Source: Desulfosarcina alkanivorans (lineage in GTDB: Bacteria > Desulfobacterota > Desulfobacteria > Desulfobacterales > Desulfosarcinaceae). From it: a stretch of DNA of 64,000 bases. The position numbers and the translations under genes are program-made. The stretch lies in contig NZ_AP021874.1 of the NCBI RefSeq assembly GCF_009688945.1, positions 4,898,001-4,962,000 on the forward strand, given 5' to 3'. This document shows positions 30,981 to 39,040 of the stretch, piece by piece. How positions within the stretch are numbered: position 1 is the first letter of the stretch; every line of letters starts with the position of its first letter. The notes beneath the pieces are model-generated. The model saw only the letters and a list, made by a program, of their open reading frames with translations. It was not told where the DNA came from and did no database searches.

Positions 30981-32195
30981 TTATCCATCGGATCGCCCCT
31001 TTTCCATCTCACCCAATACCCGCCGCATCTGCCGGAGTCCCTGGCGGATGCGGTTTTCGTTTTCCACCAGGGCCAGACGCAGGAATCCGTCCCCCTCCTC
31101 GCCGAAACCGGCGCCGGGGGTAACGGCGACATTGGCCCGCTCCATCATCTCCACGGCAAACTTCACCGAACCCATACGGCACCAGGGTTCCGGAATCCTG
31201 ACCCAGACGAACATGCCCGCCTTGGGCTTTTCCACGGGCCAGCCCATGCGCTTCAGCCCTTCGCACATCACATCACGCCGACTCTGGTAGAGCCGGGCCT
31301 GGGCGGCGATGTCGTCTTCGCAGTCGCGCATGGCCACGATACCGGCGATCTGGATGGGGGAGAAGATGCCGTAGTCGTAATACCCCTTGATTTTTCCCAG
31401 TCCTTCGATGATTTCAGGGTTGCCCACGCAATAGCCGACCCGCCAGCCGGCCATGTTGTAGGATTTGGAAAAAGAGCCGAACTCGACGCCCACATCCATG
31501 GCTCCGGGCACCTCAAGGAAGCTCGGGGCGATGTAGCCGTCGAAGGTCACCCGGGCATAGGCAAAATCATTGACCACCATGAACCCGTAGCGCCTGGCCA
31601 GGTAGACGATGCGGGTGAAGAACGCCTTTGACGCCAGGGCTCCCGTCGGGTTGTGGGGATAATTGAGCATGAGCAGGCGGGGCGCCGGTGTCAGGGATTC
31701 GCACATGGAGGTGATGCGTTCCAAAAACGCCTCTTCCGAGGATATGGGCACCCGGATGACGCTGGCACCGGCTATGACGGCCGCATAGACGTGAATGGGA
31801 AACGCTGGTGCCGCCACCAGTACCGTATCGCCGGGACCCACCAGGGCCAGGCACAGGTGTGAGATGCCCTCCTTGGAACCGATGGTGCAGATGACCTCTT
31901 TTTCCGACTCCAGATCCACCCCATAGTTGCGCCGGTAGTACCGGGCGATTTCCCGGCGCAGGTTGCGCATCCCGCCGGCAACCGGGTAGCGGTGGGTCTT
32001 GGGATCCTGGGCCACTTCGCACAGCTTGCCGATGACCGTATCCGGTGCCGGGTCGACGGGGTTGCCCATGCCCAGGTCGATCACATCCTCGCCATTCCAG
32101 CGTCTCTCCATTTTCATTTTGTTGATCATGCCGAACAGATACGGGGGCAGCTGGGACATGCGCTCCGAAAATCGGATGGGTGTCGGGGTCTGCAT
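30981..32195 (-). CDS. alaC: alanine transaminase, AlaC type
   Basis: 404 residues. Transfers the amino group between glutamate/2-oxoglutarate and pyruvate/alanine. From SQLPPYLFGMINKMKM and GEDVIDLGMGNPVD through TIGSKEGISHLCLALVGPGDTVLV, LNYPHNPTGA and the PLP-lysine segment GSFSKSYNMAGWRVGYCVGN, the order closely follows E. coli AlaC; LL-diaminopimelate aminotransferase is the main alternative. The ATG at 32195 has AAGGAG upstream. The transcript begins with an alanine-rich leader peptide and a terminator (32244-32414), which supports control by charged tRNA-Ala and so an alanine role. Confidence 0.88.
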   Translation of the reverse strand: MQTPTPIRFSERMSQLPPYLFGMINKMKMERRWNGEDVIDLGMGNPVDPAPDTVIGKLCEVAQDPKTHRYPVAGGMRNLRREIARYYRRNYGVDLESEKEVICTIGSKEGISHLCLALVGPGDTVLVAAPAFPIHVYAAVIAGASVIRVPISSEEAFLERITSMCESLTPAPRLLMLNYPHNPTGALASKAFFTRIVYLARRYGFMVVNDFAYARVTFDGYIAPSFLEVPGAMDVGVEFGSFSKSYNMAGWRVGYCVGNPEIIEGLGKIKGYYDYGIFSPIQIAGIVAMRDCEDDIAAQARLYQSRRDVMCEGLKRMGWPVEKPKAGMFVWVRIPEPWCRMGSVKFAVEMMERANVAVTPGAGFGEEGDGFLRLALVENENRIRQGLRQMRRVLGEMEKGRSDG

Positions 32196-32243
32196 TCTTT
32201 TCTCCTTATCGCGGTTCCTGAAGCGCCGTCATCATCGGACCTG

Positions 32244-32312
32244 AAAACAAAAAACCCCCGGACCGTCCGGCCCGGGGGTTGCAGCAAATGGGGCCGGTGT
32301 GGGGTCCGGCCC
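32244..32312 (-). terminator. transcription attenuator in the alaC leader
   Basis: The minus-strand terminator stem is AACCCCCGG pairing with CCGGGGGTT (32253-32261 with 32272-32280), followed by TTTTTTGTTTT. It is 49 bases before the alaC start on the same strand, so it must act on alaC itself. Three mutually complementary blocks are present in RNA order: GGGCCGG (32312-32306), CCGGCCC (32297-32291) and GGGCCGG (32273-32267). The last lies in the terminator's 5' side, so first-with-second and second-with-third pairings compete. Confidence 0.75.
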
Positions 32313-32360
32313 GGTGATGTTCGGTGGTTCAGCAGTTGGGTGTGCTGCTGCTGCCGACCG

Positions 32361-32414
32361 TCAAGGGACCGAGTCCGTTGCGGCCGCCGCAGCATTGATC
32401 GTCTGTGTGTTCAC
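32361..32414 (-). CDS. alanine-rich leader peptide of alaC
   Basis: 17 residues, MNTQTINAAAAATDSVP, starting with GTG at 32414 and ending TGA at 32361. GAGAG lies six bases upstream. Five consecutive alanine codons (GCT GCG GCG GCC GCA) sit in the middle, as regulatory codons do in leader peptides of amino-acid operons. It lies between a minus-strand promoter and the attenuator of an alanine transaminase gene. The short length and non-ATG start keep this below certainty. Confidence 0.65.
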   Translation of the reverse strand: MNTQTINAAAAATDSVP

Positions 32415-32444
32415 GGCATCTCTCTTTTTTACGGATAGCCACTT

Positions 32445-32473
32445 CTTTAACAAAGCGGGGGCTGTGCTGTCAA
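32445..32473 (-). promoter_or_regulatory. promoter of the alaC leader
   Basis: Minus strand: TTGACA at 32473-32468, spacer 17, TTAAAG at 32450-32445. The -35 is perfect and the -10 weak. It places the transcript start about 20 bases before the leader peptide. Confidence 0.5.
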
Positions 32474-32497
32474 TGATTCTGACGGGTACGGTTGCAA

Positions 32498-32527
32498 TTG
32501 ACCCGGGATTTTCAATTGGCGTATAAT
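32498..32527 (+). promoter_or_regulatory. sigma-70 promoter of the ydcF-like gene
   Basis: TTGACC (32498-32503), spacer 18, TATAAT (32522-32527), 28 bases before the start codon. It diverges from the alaC promoter with 24 bases between the two -35 boxes. Confidence 0.7.
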
Positions 32528-32555
32528 AGATTTTACCAAACCGTCCGGAGAAAAG

Positions 32556-33326
32556 ATGCCGTTGATGTTTGAATTTAAAAAAATCGTTACCCCGCTCATA
32601 CTCCCACCGGGTATTGTCGTCGTGCTGATTGTGCTGGTTTCAATGATGATGGGGTACCGAAAACGCTGGAAACTGGCCCTGGTCAACCTGACGGTGGGGT
32701 TCTTGTTGTATGCCCTGTCTACCGGGCCGGTGGCCACTTTTTTGATCCGGGGGCTGGAATCGGATGTCTCCATCCCGGAAAATCCGTCCGGGGATGTGAT
32801 CATCCTTCTTGGGGGCGGCATCATCGACCGGGTGCCGGACCTCACCGGTACGGCGGCGCCCTCGCCGCTGATGATGGGGCGCATTGTCACCGCTGTCCGG
32901 CTGTACCAGCGGCTGGGGTTGCCCATCATTGTCACCGGCGGAAGGGTCTCCGGGGATGCCGAGGTTGCCGAAGCACCGGTGGTCAGGCGATTTCTGGTGG
33001 ACCTGGGGGTTCCCGGAAATCGCATCACCCTGGAGGATCGGGCTCGCGATACGGCCCAGAATGCCCGGCTCACTGCCGCGATCTGCCGGCAGCAGGGGTT
33101 TTCCAGGCCGATCCTGCTCACCGCCGCCTACCATCTCAAGCGGGCCGGCATGGCCTTCGACGCCGCCGGTATGACCTATACGCCGTTTCCCGCCTATTAT
33201 TTAGGGGCCAGAAACGCTCCTTACACATGGCGTCGCCTCCTGCCGGGCGCCGGCTTTCTGTCGACCTCCGCCAATGCCCTTCATGAATACATCGGCATCG
33301 TCTACTATCGGATGGTACAACTGTGA
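32556..33326 (+). CDS. YdcF/ElyC-like membrane protein (DUF218)
   Basis: 256 residues. Two N-terminal membrane helices (about 12-32 and 41-60) precede the DUF218 domain: GDVIILLGGGIIDR near 80, ITVTGGR-like IIVTGGRVSGDAEVAEA near 126, NRITLEDRARDTAQNA near 155, and LLTAAYHLKRA near 187. Relatives (ElyC, SanA, YdcF) act in envelope and peptidoglycan-lipid carrier maintenance, though the reaction is unproven. ATG with GGAG five bases upstream and a clear promoter. First of four plus-strand genes; a 78-base gap separates it from the next. Confidence 0.82.
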   Translation: MPLMFEFKKIVTPLILPPGIVVVLIVLVSMMMGYRKRWKLALVNLTVGFLLYALSTGPVATFLIRGLESDVSIPENPSGDVIILLGGGIIDRVPDLTGTAAPSPLMMGRIVTAVRLYQRLGLPIIVTGGRVSGDAEVAEAPVVRRFLVDLGVPGNRITLEDRARDTAQNARLTAAICRQQGFSRPILLTAAYHLKRAGMAFDAAGMTYTPFPAYYLGARNAPYTWRRLLPGAGFLSTSANALHEYIGIVYYRMVQL

Positions 33327-33404
33327 TCCCCGTTTCGGCGGCGTTCCATAGACCGGGGGGCCATCCATCGGTTTCCTGCATGATCCTGAACCGGAAGGCT
33401 CAAA

Positions 33405-34337
33405 ATGAAAAATAGTCTGGTACTTGCAATGGTGCTGGCGCTTTGCGGACTTCATGGCTGCGCCGCATCGCCGGAGGTGACATCCTCCGCAGATGGCTCC
33501 GATCGCGGTGATCGGGAATTGAAACGGGGAATCCACTGGTATCAGAAGGGATGCACCCGCAGGGCCATGGATCATTTTTTTGCGGCCCATGAAATTTATT
33601 CCATCAGCGACCGGCAGGCGGGTGTGGCCCGCAGCCTGAACAGCCTGGCGAACGGGTACCGCCAGACCGGTGACGTGGCCAATGCGCGTTTGTTTTACGA
33701 TGCGGCCATCACTGCCGCCAGGCGCTGCGACGACCAGCAGGTGATCGCCCAGGCTCTGTCCAACAAGGCCTCGGTGCTCATGGCCGAGGAGGATCTGGCC
33801 GGTGCCGAGGTGCTCCTGGACGAGGCGCAGCTGCTCTCCCGGGAGACCGGTCCGGTGTTTGCCATGGTCCTGAATCATCGGGCCGTGCTGATGATGAAGG
33901 CCCGGCAATTCGATGACGCATTGACCCTGCTGGATCAGGCCGATGCCATGGCGGATGGCGATGGCATCACGGCCGCCGCGACCCTCCGGTTCACCCGTGG
34001 CCGGCTGATGGCAGAAATCGGGAACGTCCCGGAAGCCATGACCTTTTTTCATCAGGCCCTGGAACTGGACCGGCAGGCCGGGTTTTCCCGGGGCATGGCC
34101 GACGATCTTTCCGCCATGGCCGGCATTCATGAGCAACTGGGTCAGGATGAAGCCGCTCTGGACTGCCTGGACCGAAGCATAAAAATTCACGCCCTGGTCG
34201 GCAATCGTCAAAACGTTCTGGATAATCTGGACCGCCTGGAATTGCTGGCGCAAAAAACCGGAACCGACGTCAGGGTGACGGTTCACTTTATCAACCAATG
34301 GCTGGCGGGTGGATCGGTCGATGGCATCTGCCACTGA
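33405..34337 (+). CDS. TPR-repeat lipoprotein
   Basis: 310 residues. The lipobox LHGC (Cys19) predicts an acylated, probably outer-membrane or periplasmic protein. From about residue 40 the chain is a run of TPR-like helix pairs, for example AMDHFFAAHEIYSISD, ARSLNSLANGYRQTGDVANARLFYDAA, FDDALTLLDQADAM and ALDCLDRSIKIHALVG. TPR proteins serve as interaction scaffolds; the partner is unknown. The end overlaps the next gene start by 17 bases, so it is co-translated with the RmlD-like reductase. Confidence 0.8.
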   Translation: MKNSLVLAMVLALCGLHGCAASPEVTSSADGSDRGDRELKRGIHWYQKGCTRRAMDHFFAAHEIYSISDRQAGVARSLNSLANGYRQTGDVANARLFYDAAITAARRCDDQQVIAQALSNKASVLMAEEDLAGAEVLLDEAQLLSRETGPVFAMVLNHRAVLMMKARQFDDALTLLDQADAMADGDGITAAATLRFTRGRLMAEIGNVPEAMTFFHQALELDRQAGFSRGMADDLSAMAGIHEQLGQDEAALDCLDRSIKIHALVGNRQNVLDNLDRLELLAQKTGTDVRVTVHFINQWLAGGSVDGICH

Positions 34338-35229
34338 CGCCGGCCGGCTGCTGATCACAGGTGCCAGCGGCTTTTTGGGGTGGCACCTGTGCCGCCAGGC
34401 CAGGGCGGGATGGGCCGTTTACGCCCTCTGGCGGCATCACCCGGTAACCGTTCCCGGTGTGATAACGGTGCAGGGGGACCTGACGAACGCCGGGTTCATG
34501 GAATCTCTTTTGCGGGAAATTCGACCCCAGGCCGTGATTCATGCGGCGGCCCAAAGCAGTAACGGTTTTTGCGAGTCCCATGCCCACGACTCCCTGCAGA
34601 TCAATGTGCTGGCCACCGAGCGCCTGGCGGGGCTGTGCCGCCGGTTGACCATTCCCTTTGTCTTTACATCCACCGACATGGTGTTCGACGGCACCCGGCC
34701 GCCCTACGCCGAGAATGATCCGGCGGCCCCGCTGTCCGCCTACGGCCGGCAAAAGGCGGATGCAGAGCAACGGGTTCTGCATGGCCACCCCCGGGCGTTG
34801 ATTTGCCGCCTTCCCCTTCTGATCGGCCTTTCGGGTGGACACGGCAGCACGTTCAGCCTGAAGATCATCGAGGCCCTGGACGGTGGCGCGCCCGTGTCCC
34901 TGTTTGCCGATGAGTTCCGGACCCCCGTGGACGGAGAGAGTGCGGCCGCGGGCATACTCATGGCCCTCGGGCGCGGGACCGGCGTGCTGCACCTGGGGGG
35001 GCGCACCCGTATCTCCCGGCTTCAAATGGGGCGCCGTCTGGCTGCCATCATGGGGGCTGGCGAAGATGGGATCCGGCCCGCCAGTCTGGATGACACCGCA
35101 GCGGGAACCCGGCGCCCGCCGGATGTTGCCCTGGACAGCCGCCGGGCCTATGCCCGGGGATACGACCCGTTGGATCTGGACCGCGCCCTGGCGCGGTTGG
35201 TTCGGCTCCACCGCGAGGGCTGTTCATGA
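34321..35229 (+). CDS. RmlD-like NAD(P)-dependent sugar epimerase/reductase
   Basis: 302 residues. Extended SDR fold: Rossmann motif GASGFLGWHLCRQ near 13, QGDLTN, then HAAAQSS near 76, FTSTDMVFDGTRPPYAE near 118, and the catalytic YGRQK near 140. The pattern STDMVFDG…PYxE is typical of dTDP-4-dehydrorhamnose reductase relatives, but the context lacks rml genes, so the sugar is unknown. Start placed at 34321, where GGGTGG precedes ATG; a GTG at 34309 is possible. It overlaps the TPR lipoprotein gene before it and the membrane-protein gene after it. Confidence 0.8.
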   Translation: MASATDAGRLLITGASGFLGWHLCRQARAGWAVYALWRHHPVTVPGVITVQGDLTNAGFMESLLREIRPQAVIHAAAQSSNGFCESHAHDSLQINVLATERLAGLCRRLTIPFVFTSTDMVFDGTRPPYAENDPAAPLSAYGRQKADAEQRVLHGHPRALICRLPLLIGLSGGHGSTFSLKIIEALDGGAPVSLFADEFRTPVDGESAAAGILMALGRGTGVLHLGGRTRISRLQMGRRLAAIMGAGEDGIRPASLDDTAAGTRRPPDVALDSRRAYARGYDPLDLDRALARLVRLHREGCS

Positions 35230-35699
35230 CCCTTTCCCGTCTCAAACCGGCTGTGCCCAAGTGCTGGCTGTTTGCCGCCTCGGGTGTGATGTGGAGCGCC
35301 GTGGGCCTGATGATGTGCCTTACCGGTATCGGCTGGCTGGTTCCGGAGGGATTCGTCCGGGGCGCGGGCTTTGAACTGCTGGGCCTGCTTCTGGCCTGGC
35401 TGGCCGTGCGCCGGGGGTTTGGCGGCATTGCCAGGAAAAACATCCGGCGCCTGCGCCGGCTGCCCGATCGGGGCTGTTTTTTTGCGTTCCAGGCCTGGAA
35501 GAGCTATCTGCTCATCATGATCATGATTGCCCTGGGGATCGCCCTGCGGCACTCACCGGTTCCCCCGCCGTTTCTGGCGGTCGTTTACACCGCCGTCGGC
35601 GGCGCTCTTTTTCTGGCCAGTTTCCATTATTACCGGCATCTGGTCCGGTTGATGAGGACCCTTGCCCGTCGGCGTGCCGGCCGTCGTCCTTTCTCTTAA
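35226..35699 (+). CDS. small integral membrane protein of unknown function
   Basis: 157 residues, not recognised. Four hydrophobic segments (about 15-40, 48-65, 98-117, 120-140), separated by arginine-rich stretches such as RKNIRRLRRLP, and a basic C-terminus. The start overlaps the reductase stop by four bases (ATGA), so it is in the same operon. Convergent with the response-regulator gene; the two stops overlap by four bases at 35696-35699. Confidence 0.7.
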   Translation: MTLSRLKPAVPKCWLFAASGVMWSAVGLMMCLTGIGWLVPEGFVRGAGFELLGLLLAWLAVRRGFGGIARKNIRRLRRLPDRGCFFAFQAWKSYLLIMIMIALGIALRHSPVPPPFLAVVYTAVGGALFLASFHYYRHLVRLMRTLARRRAGRRPFS

Positions 35700-36364
35700 T
35701 CGAAGGTCAGCGACGATTTTTCAATGTCCACGATGCGTTCCCCCTGCACATAATCCTTGGTCTCGTAGCGGGTGATGCCCATGAGCTTCTGGGTAATGGC
35801 GCCCATGCGCTCTACCTGGGATTTGATCTTGGCGATTTTCGGGTAGACGGGGCTGTCGTTTTCAAGGGTGTCCAGGAGCAGTTCCGTATGGCCCGAGATC
35901 GCCATCATGGGCTGGTTCAGTTCGTGGCAGATCGCCCCGGCCGTTTCCAGGACCGCCTGGAGCTTTTCGCGGTAGATCCGTTCGTATTCGCTGCGATGGC
36001 GGTGCAGGGCAATTTCAATGGAGACCATGAGGCTGCGGGTCTCGAAGGGTTTGACGACGTAACCGAAAGGTTCCATTACCTTGGCCCGCTCCAGGGTGGC
36101 CGGGTCGGTATAGGCAGTGAGGTAAACGACGGGAACGTTGAACCGGTCCCGGATCACCCCGGCGGCTTCGATGCCGTCCATCTCGCCTTTCAGCCGGATA
36201 TCCATGAGTACCAGATCCGGTTGCATTTTTCCGGCGTGGGCGATGGCTGTCCGGCCGTCATGGGCCACGGCGCAGACCGCATAGCCGCTTTTTTCCAGGC
36301 GGCTTTTGATTTCCTGGGCAACGATGCCTTCGTCTTCGACCACCAGTATGGTCGCCTGTGTCAT
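35696..36364 (-). CDS. response regulator receiver fused to a lone histidine-kinase dimerisation (DHp) domain
   Basis: 222 residues. The receiver domain (about 5-120) is complete: acidic pair VVEDE, phospho-aspartate in LVLMDIRLKG near 56, YLTAYTD, and lysine in GYVVKPFE. After a linker comes AGAICHELNQPMMAISGHTELLL near 142, an H-box that looks like HisKA, and two helices to the end. No ATP-binding domain follows, so it cannot be a kinase by itself. It may act as a phosphotransfer or dimerisation module. Last of a three-gene minus-strand operon; one base separates it from the HisKA_2 kinase. Confidence 0.85.
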   Translation of the reverse strand: MTQATILVVEDEGIVAQEIKSRLEKSGYAVCAVAHDGRTAIAHAGKMQPDLVLMDIRLKGEMDGIEAAGVIRDRFNVPVVYLTAYTDPATLERAKVMEPFGYVVKPFETRSLMVSIEIALHRHRSEYERIYREKLQAVLETAGAICHELNQPMMAISGHTELLLDTLENDSPVYPKIAKIKSQVERMGAITQKLMGITRYETKDYVQGERIVDIEKSSLTFD

Positions 36365-36365
36365 G

Positions 36366-37301
36366 TCAACAATCCTTTCCGGGCTGTGCCGGTGTGTTCA
36401 ATGTGATGCTGAACCGGGTTCCGTTGTCCGTTGTGACGGCCAGGGCGCCATCCAACTGGGTGGTCAGGGTGTCGACGAGTCGCAGTCCCAACGATTTTTT
36501 TTCAACGTTTTCAGAAGGTTCAGAAATTCCGATGCCGTTGTCGGCCACAAGGATGTTTATCCGCCCGGTCTCCAGGGTACGAATGACGATATCAACCTTC
36601 CCCGCGTCCTGGGGCAAAAAGGCGTATTTGAGAGCGTTGGACACCAGTTCATTGATGATCAGGCCGCAGGGCACGGCCATATCGATCCCCAGGGCGATGT
36701 CGTCGGCCCTGACATCCAGCCGGATACGGGCCGGGTCGATGCCGTAGGCGTCCAGCAGGTTGGTGGCCAGCCCTTGAATGTATCGGCCGAAGTCGATTTT
36801 TGCCAGGTCCTCCGTGCCATAGAGCTGCTCGTGAATCAAGGCCATTGATTTTACCCGGTTCTGGCTTTCTCGAAGAATATCAATGCCTTTTGGGTCCTGC
36901 ATATAATCTTCCTGCAGGTAGAGCAGGCTGGAGACGATCTGCAGGTTGTTTTTGACCCGGTGGTGAATCTCCTTGAGCAGCGACTCTTTTTCCGTCAGCG
37001 ATTGGCGTAGTTGCCGATCAGCGGCCAGCAACTCCTTTTCCGCCATCTGGCGTTCGAAAAGCTCCCGTCTCAATTCGGCGGTTTTGCGTTTAACCATCCG
37101 GTTTTGCTGGAGGTAGCCGAGAGCCACGGCCACCAGCAGCACGACGATCCACAGCGCCACCCAGAACAGGTTTCCATTCACGGCATGGGCATTGCCGGCG
37201 GCGTGGGCCGGTGCGGCGACCATGAGCCCGGCCGATATCCCACAGCGGCTGCCGGCTAGGGCAATGACGCGCAGAAGGATGGCGTTATGATCGGATGTCA
37301 T
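36366..37301 (-). CDS. membrane-bound histidine kinase, HisKA_2 type
   Basis: 311 residues. The N-terminus has a poorly defined hydrophobic segment (about 8-34) and a clear membrane helix (about 44-64), then a coiled coil. The DHp domain is of HisKA_2 type: LLKEIHHRVKNNLQIVSSLLYLQ near 109-131, with the double histidine. The ATPase domain has LIINELVSNALKYAF (N-box), ILVADNGIGISE (G1) and SLGLRLVDTLTTQL (G2). No separate sensor domain is visible. The ATG overlaps the stop of the MinD-like gene by one base. Likely partner of the receiver protein encoded next. Confidence 0.88.
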   Translation of the reverse strand: MTSDHNAILLRVIALAGSRCGISAGLMVAAPAHAAGNAHAVNGNLFWVALWIVVLLVAVALGYLQQNRMVKRKTAELRRELFERQMAEKELLAADRQLRQSLTEKESLLKEIHHRVKNNLQIVSSLLYLQEDYMQDPKGIDILRESQNRVKSMALIHEQLYGTEDLAKIDFGRYIQGLATNLLDAYGIDPARIRLDVRADDIALGIDMAVPCGLIINELVSNALKYAFLPQDAGKVDIVIRTLETGRINILVADNGIGISEPSENVEKKSLGLRLVDTLTTQLDGALAVTTDNGTRFSITLNTPAQPGKDC

Positions 37302-38059
37302 CAGATCAGCGACCCCACCTTTCCCGCCAGGTCGTGGACGGCCCGGGCAGCTTTGCTGCCGGGTGTCTGTTCGATGAAAGGCACCTGGTCCAGGACTGCC
37401 TGGCGGACCGCCTTGTCTTCCGGAATGCTGCCCAGATGGGACAATCCCAGGTTGAGAAACCGTTGGGTCACCCGCTTGATCGTTTCAACGGTATGGTTGC
37501 CTTCACGAACGCCGCGGACGAAATTGAGCACCATATTGAATCCGTTGATTCCCTGATCCCGCGATAACAGCTTGATCAGGGCATAAGCATCGGTCATTGA
37601 GGTGGGGTCCGGGGTCAGGATGAAAATGCTATGGTCGGAAAACCGGTTGTACCACAACACCGACGACCCGATTCCCGCCGCCGTATCGATGATCACGTAG
37701 TCGAAGTCAGATGAAATCTGTCTGATGAATCCGGCCAGCCGATCCTGATGGCGCTCCCCTAAGGACACCATCTCCGGAACACCGGAACTGCCCGGCAGCA
37801 CGGCGAGGTTGGGTCGTGCGAAAATCAGTGCCTGACGAGGATCCGCGCCACTTTCAAGGATGTCCCGGATATTGTTTTTAACCGATAATCGCAGGAGTAC
37901 ATCCACGTTGGCCAGCCCCATGTCACCATCCACCACCAGGACGCGGTTGCCGCTTCGGGTAAGGGCGATGGCGAAATTCACCGTGAAGCTGGTCTTGCCG
38001 ACGCCACCTTTACCGCTGGTCACACAAAGGGTCTGCGGCATCTTTTTACTCAAGGTCAT
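37301..38059 (-). CDS. MinD/FlhG-like ParA-family ATPase
   Basis: 252 residues. The deviant Walker A motif SGKGGVGKTS is near residue 15, VDGDMGLANVDVLL near 43 is the switch region, and YVIIDTAAGIG near 121 is the Walker B region. Length and the MGLANVDVL segment fit FlhG/YlxH, which controls flagellar number, but no flagellar gene lies nearby. It is co-transcribed with a histidine kinase and a receiver-DHp protein, an unusual set for FlhG. The family has a C-terminal amphipathic membrane helix; here the last 20 residues are only moderately amphipathic. Confidence 0.85.
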   Translation of the reverse strand: MTLSKKMPQTLCVTSGKGGVGKTSFTVNFAIALTRSGNRVLVVDGDMGLANVDVLLRLSVKNNIRDILESGADPRQALIFARPNLAVLPGSSGVPEMVSLGERHQDRLAGFIRQISSDFDYVIIDTAAGIGSSVLWYNRFSDHSIFILTPDPTSMTDAYALIKLLSRDQGINGFNMVLNFVRGVREGNHTVETIKRVTQRFLNLGLSHLGSIPEDKAVRQAVLDQVPFIEQTPGSKAARAVHDLAGKVGSLI

Positions 38060-38097
38060 ATGGGTTCCATTCGGGGCTTATTATGGGTTATTGGAAC

Positions 38098-38128
38098 TGT
38101 TTCCCACAATATCGGCCTCTGGGAAACA
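38098..38128. promoter_or_regulatory. 9-bp inverted repeat upstream of the MinD-like gene
   Basis: TGTTTCCCA (38098-38106) and TGGGAAACA (38120-38128) are perfect complements with 13 bases between, 39-69 bases before the start codon. Could be an operator or a leader hairpin. Confidence 0.4.
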
Positions 38129-38458
38129 TTCTTTAACATGCGCGAGGGATAAAAACCATGGTCGATCAGATTCGCCGCACGGCGGCTTCCCTCATCATGC
38201 CTGAACATAAACCGCGTAATCGATGGGCCGTTTTCAATACCTTCCCGTCCGGCCGGCGCCGTCGAAGTCGGTGGAAACGATGAAAACAGATCCTGATCCG
38301 TCACCTGGCGTCAACAGGGCTCCAGTCTGAAGCCGAATGGATACGAATCGTTACCGGTTGATACAATTTCGAAAAGGATGGCCGGCCGGATGCCTGTATC
38401 ATCGGGTCCGTCTCTCCTGCCCGCCCGAGCGGGACTTTTAAATTTATAAAACTAAATA

Positions 38459-38507
38459 TTAGAAAATCTAAATATAATGTTGACAAAAAATTAGATAGGC
38501 TTATATT
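38459..38507 (+). promoter_or_regulatory. promoter and operator of the marR-RND operon
   Basis: TTGACA (38480-38485), spacer 16, TATATT (38502-38507). The dyad TTAGA-AAA-TCTAA (38459-38471) lies just upstream, and another ATTAGAT word lies in the spacer. This fits autoregulation by the MarR protein encoded next. Confidence 0.6.
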
Positions 38508-38549
38508 TCAGCCTCCCCAATCCGGAAAGCGACCATGTCGGAGGCGTAT

Positions 38550-39014
38550 ATGACAGATCAGAATGCATTGGCCAGCGCCCGTTATATTTTCACCACCGGG
38601 CGAATGATACATGACCACGTCCAGCGGATCACCACCGGGGCCTGCATGCAGGAGGGCAAGGACAACCGTTTCGGAGAACTTTCCGCCCAGCAGATGAACA
38701 TGATCATGATGGTTCGTGTCCGCGAAGCCGTTTCGGTCACTGAACTGGCGGCATTGCTCGGCGTCTCGCCGCCTTCCGTATCGACCATGGTGGAGCGGCT
38801 GGTGGAACGTGGCCTGCTGACCCGGACCCCGAGCAATCGGGATCGACGAAAAGTGGTGATCCGGGTTTCCCCTGAAGCGATCGAAGACATTGCCCGGGTG
38901 GAAGCGATCATCCTCGGCTCTTTCGTTGAACTGGTGGAGGCGTTGGGGGCGGAGACCGCCCAAAAATGGTGTGAGGTGCTTGAAAAGATAAAGGCGGTTC
39001 TGGATAAAAAATAA
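38550..39014 (+). CDS. MarR-family transcriptional regulator
   Basis: 154 residues. The winged helix-turn-helix contains LSAQQMNMIMMVRVREAVSVTELAALLGVSPPSVSTMVERLVERGLL, followed by the wing TRTPSNRDRRKVVIRVS. Dimer helices at both ends. The start at 38550 has GGAGG five bases upstream; an ATG five codons earlier lies upstream of that site. First gene of a row encoding an RND efflux system, and its promoter carries TTAGA dyads, so it is probably the local repressor. Confidence 0.88.
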   Translation: MTDQNALASARYIFTTGRMIHDHVQRITTGACMQEGKDNRFGELSAQQMNMIMMVRVREAVSVTELAALLGVSPPSVSTMVERLVERGLLTRTPSNRDRRKVVIRVSPEAIEDIARVEAIILGSFVELVEALGAETAQKWCEVLEKIKAVLDKK

Positions 39015-39040
39015 CCTTCAGCTGGATTCAAGGCGACCCG

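Larger units (their letters stand above)
38060..38549. other. 490-base divergent region between the MinD-like and marR genes
   Basis: No supported gene. It holds an inverted repeat near the MinD-like gene (38098-38128) and the marR promoter and operator (38459-38507). The middle 300 bases show nothing I can interpret. Confidence 0.6.
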
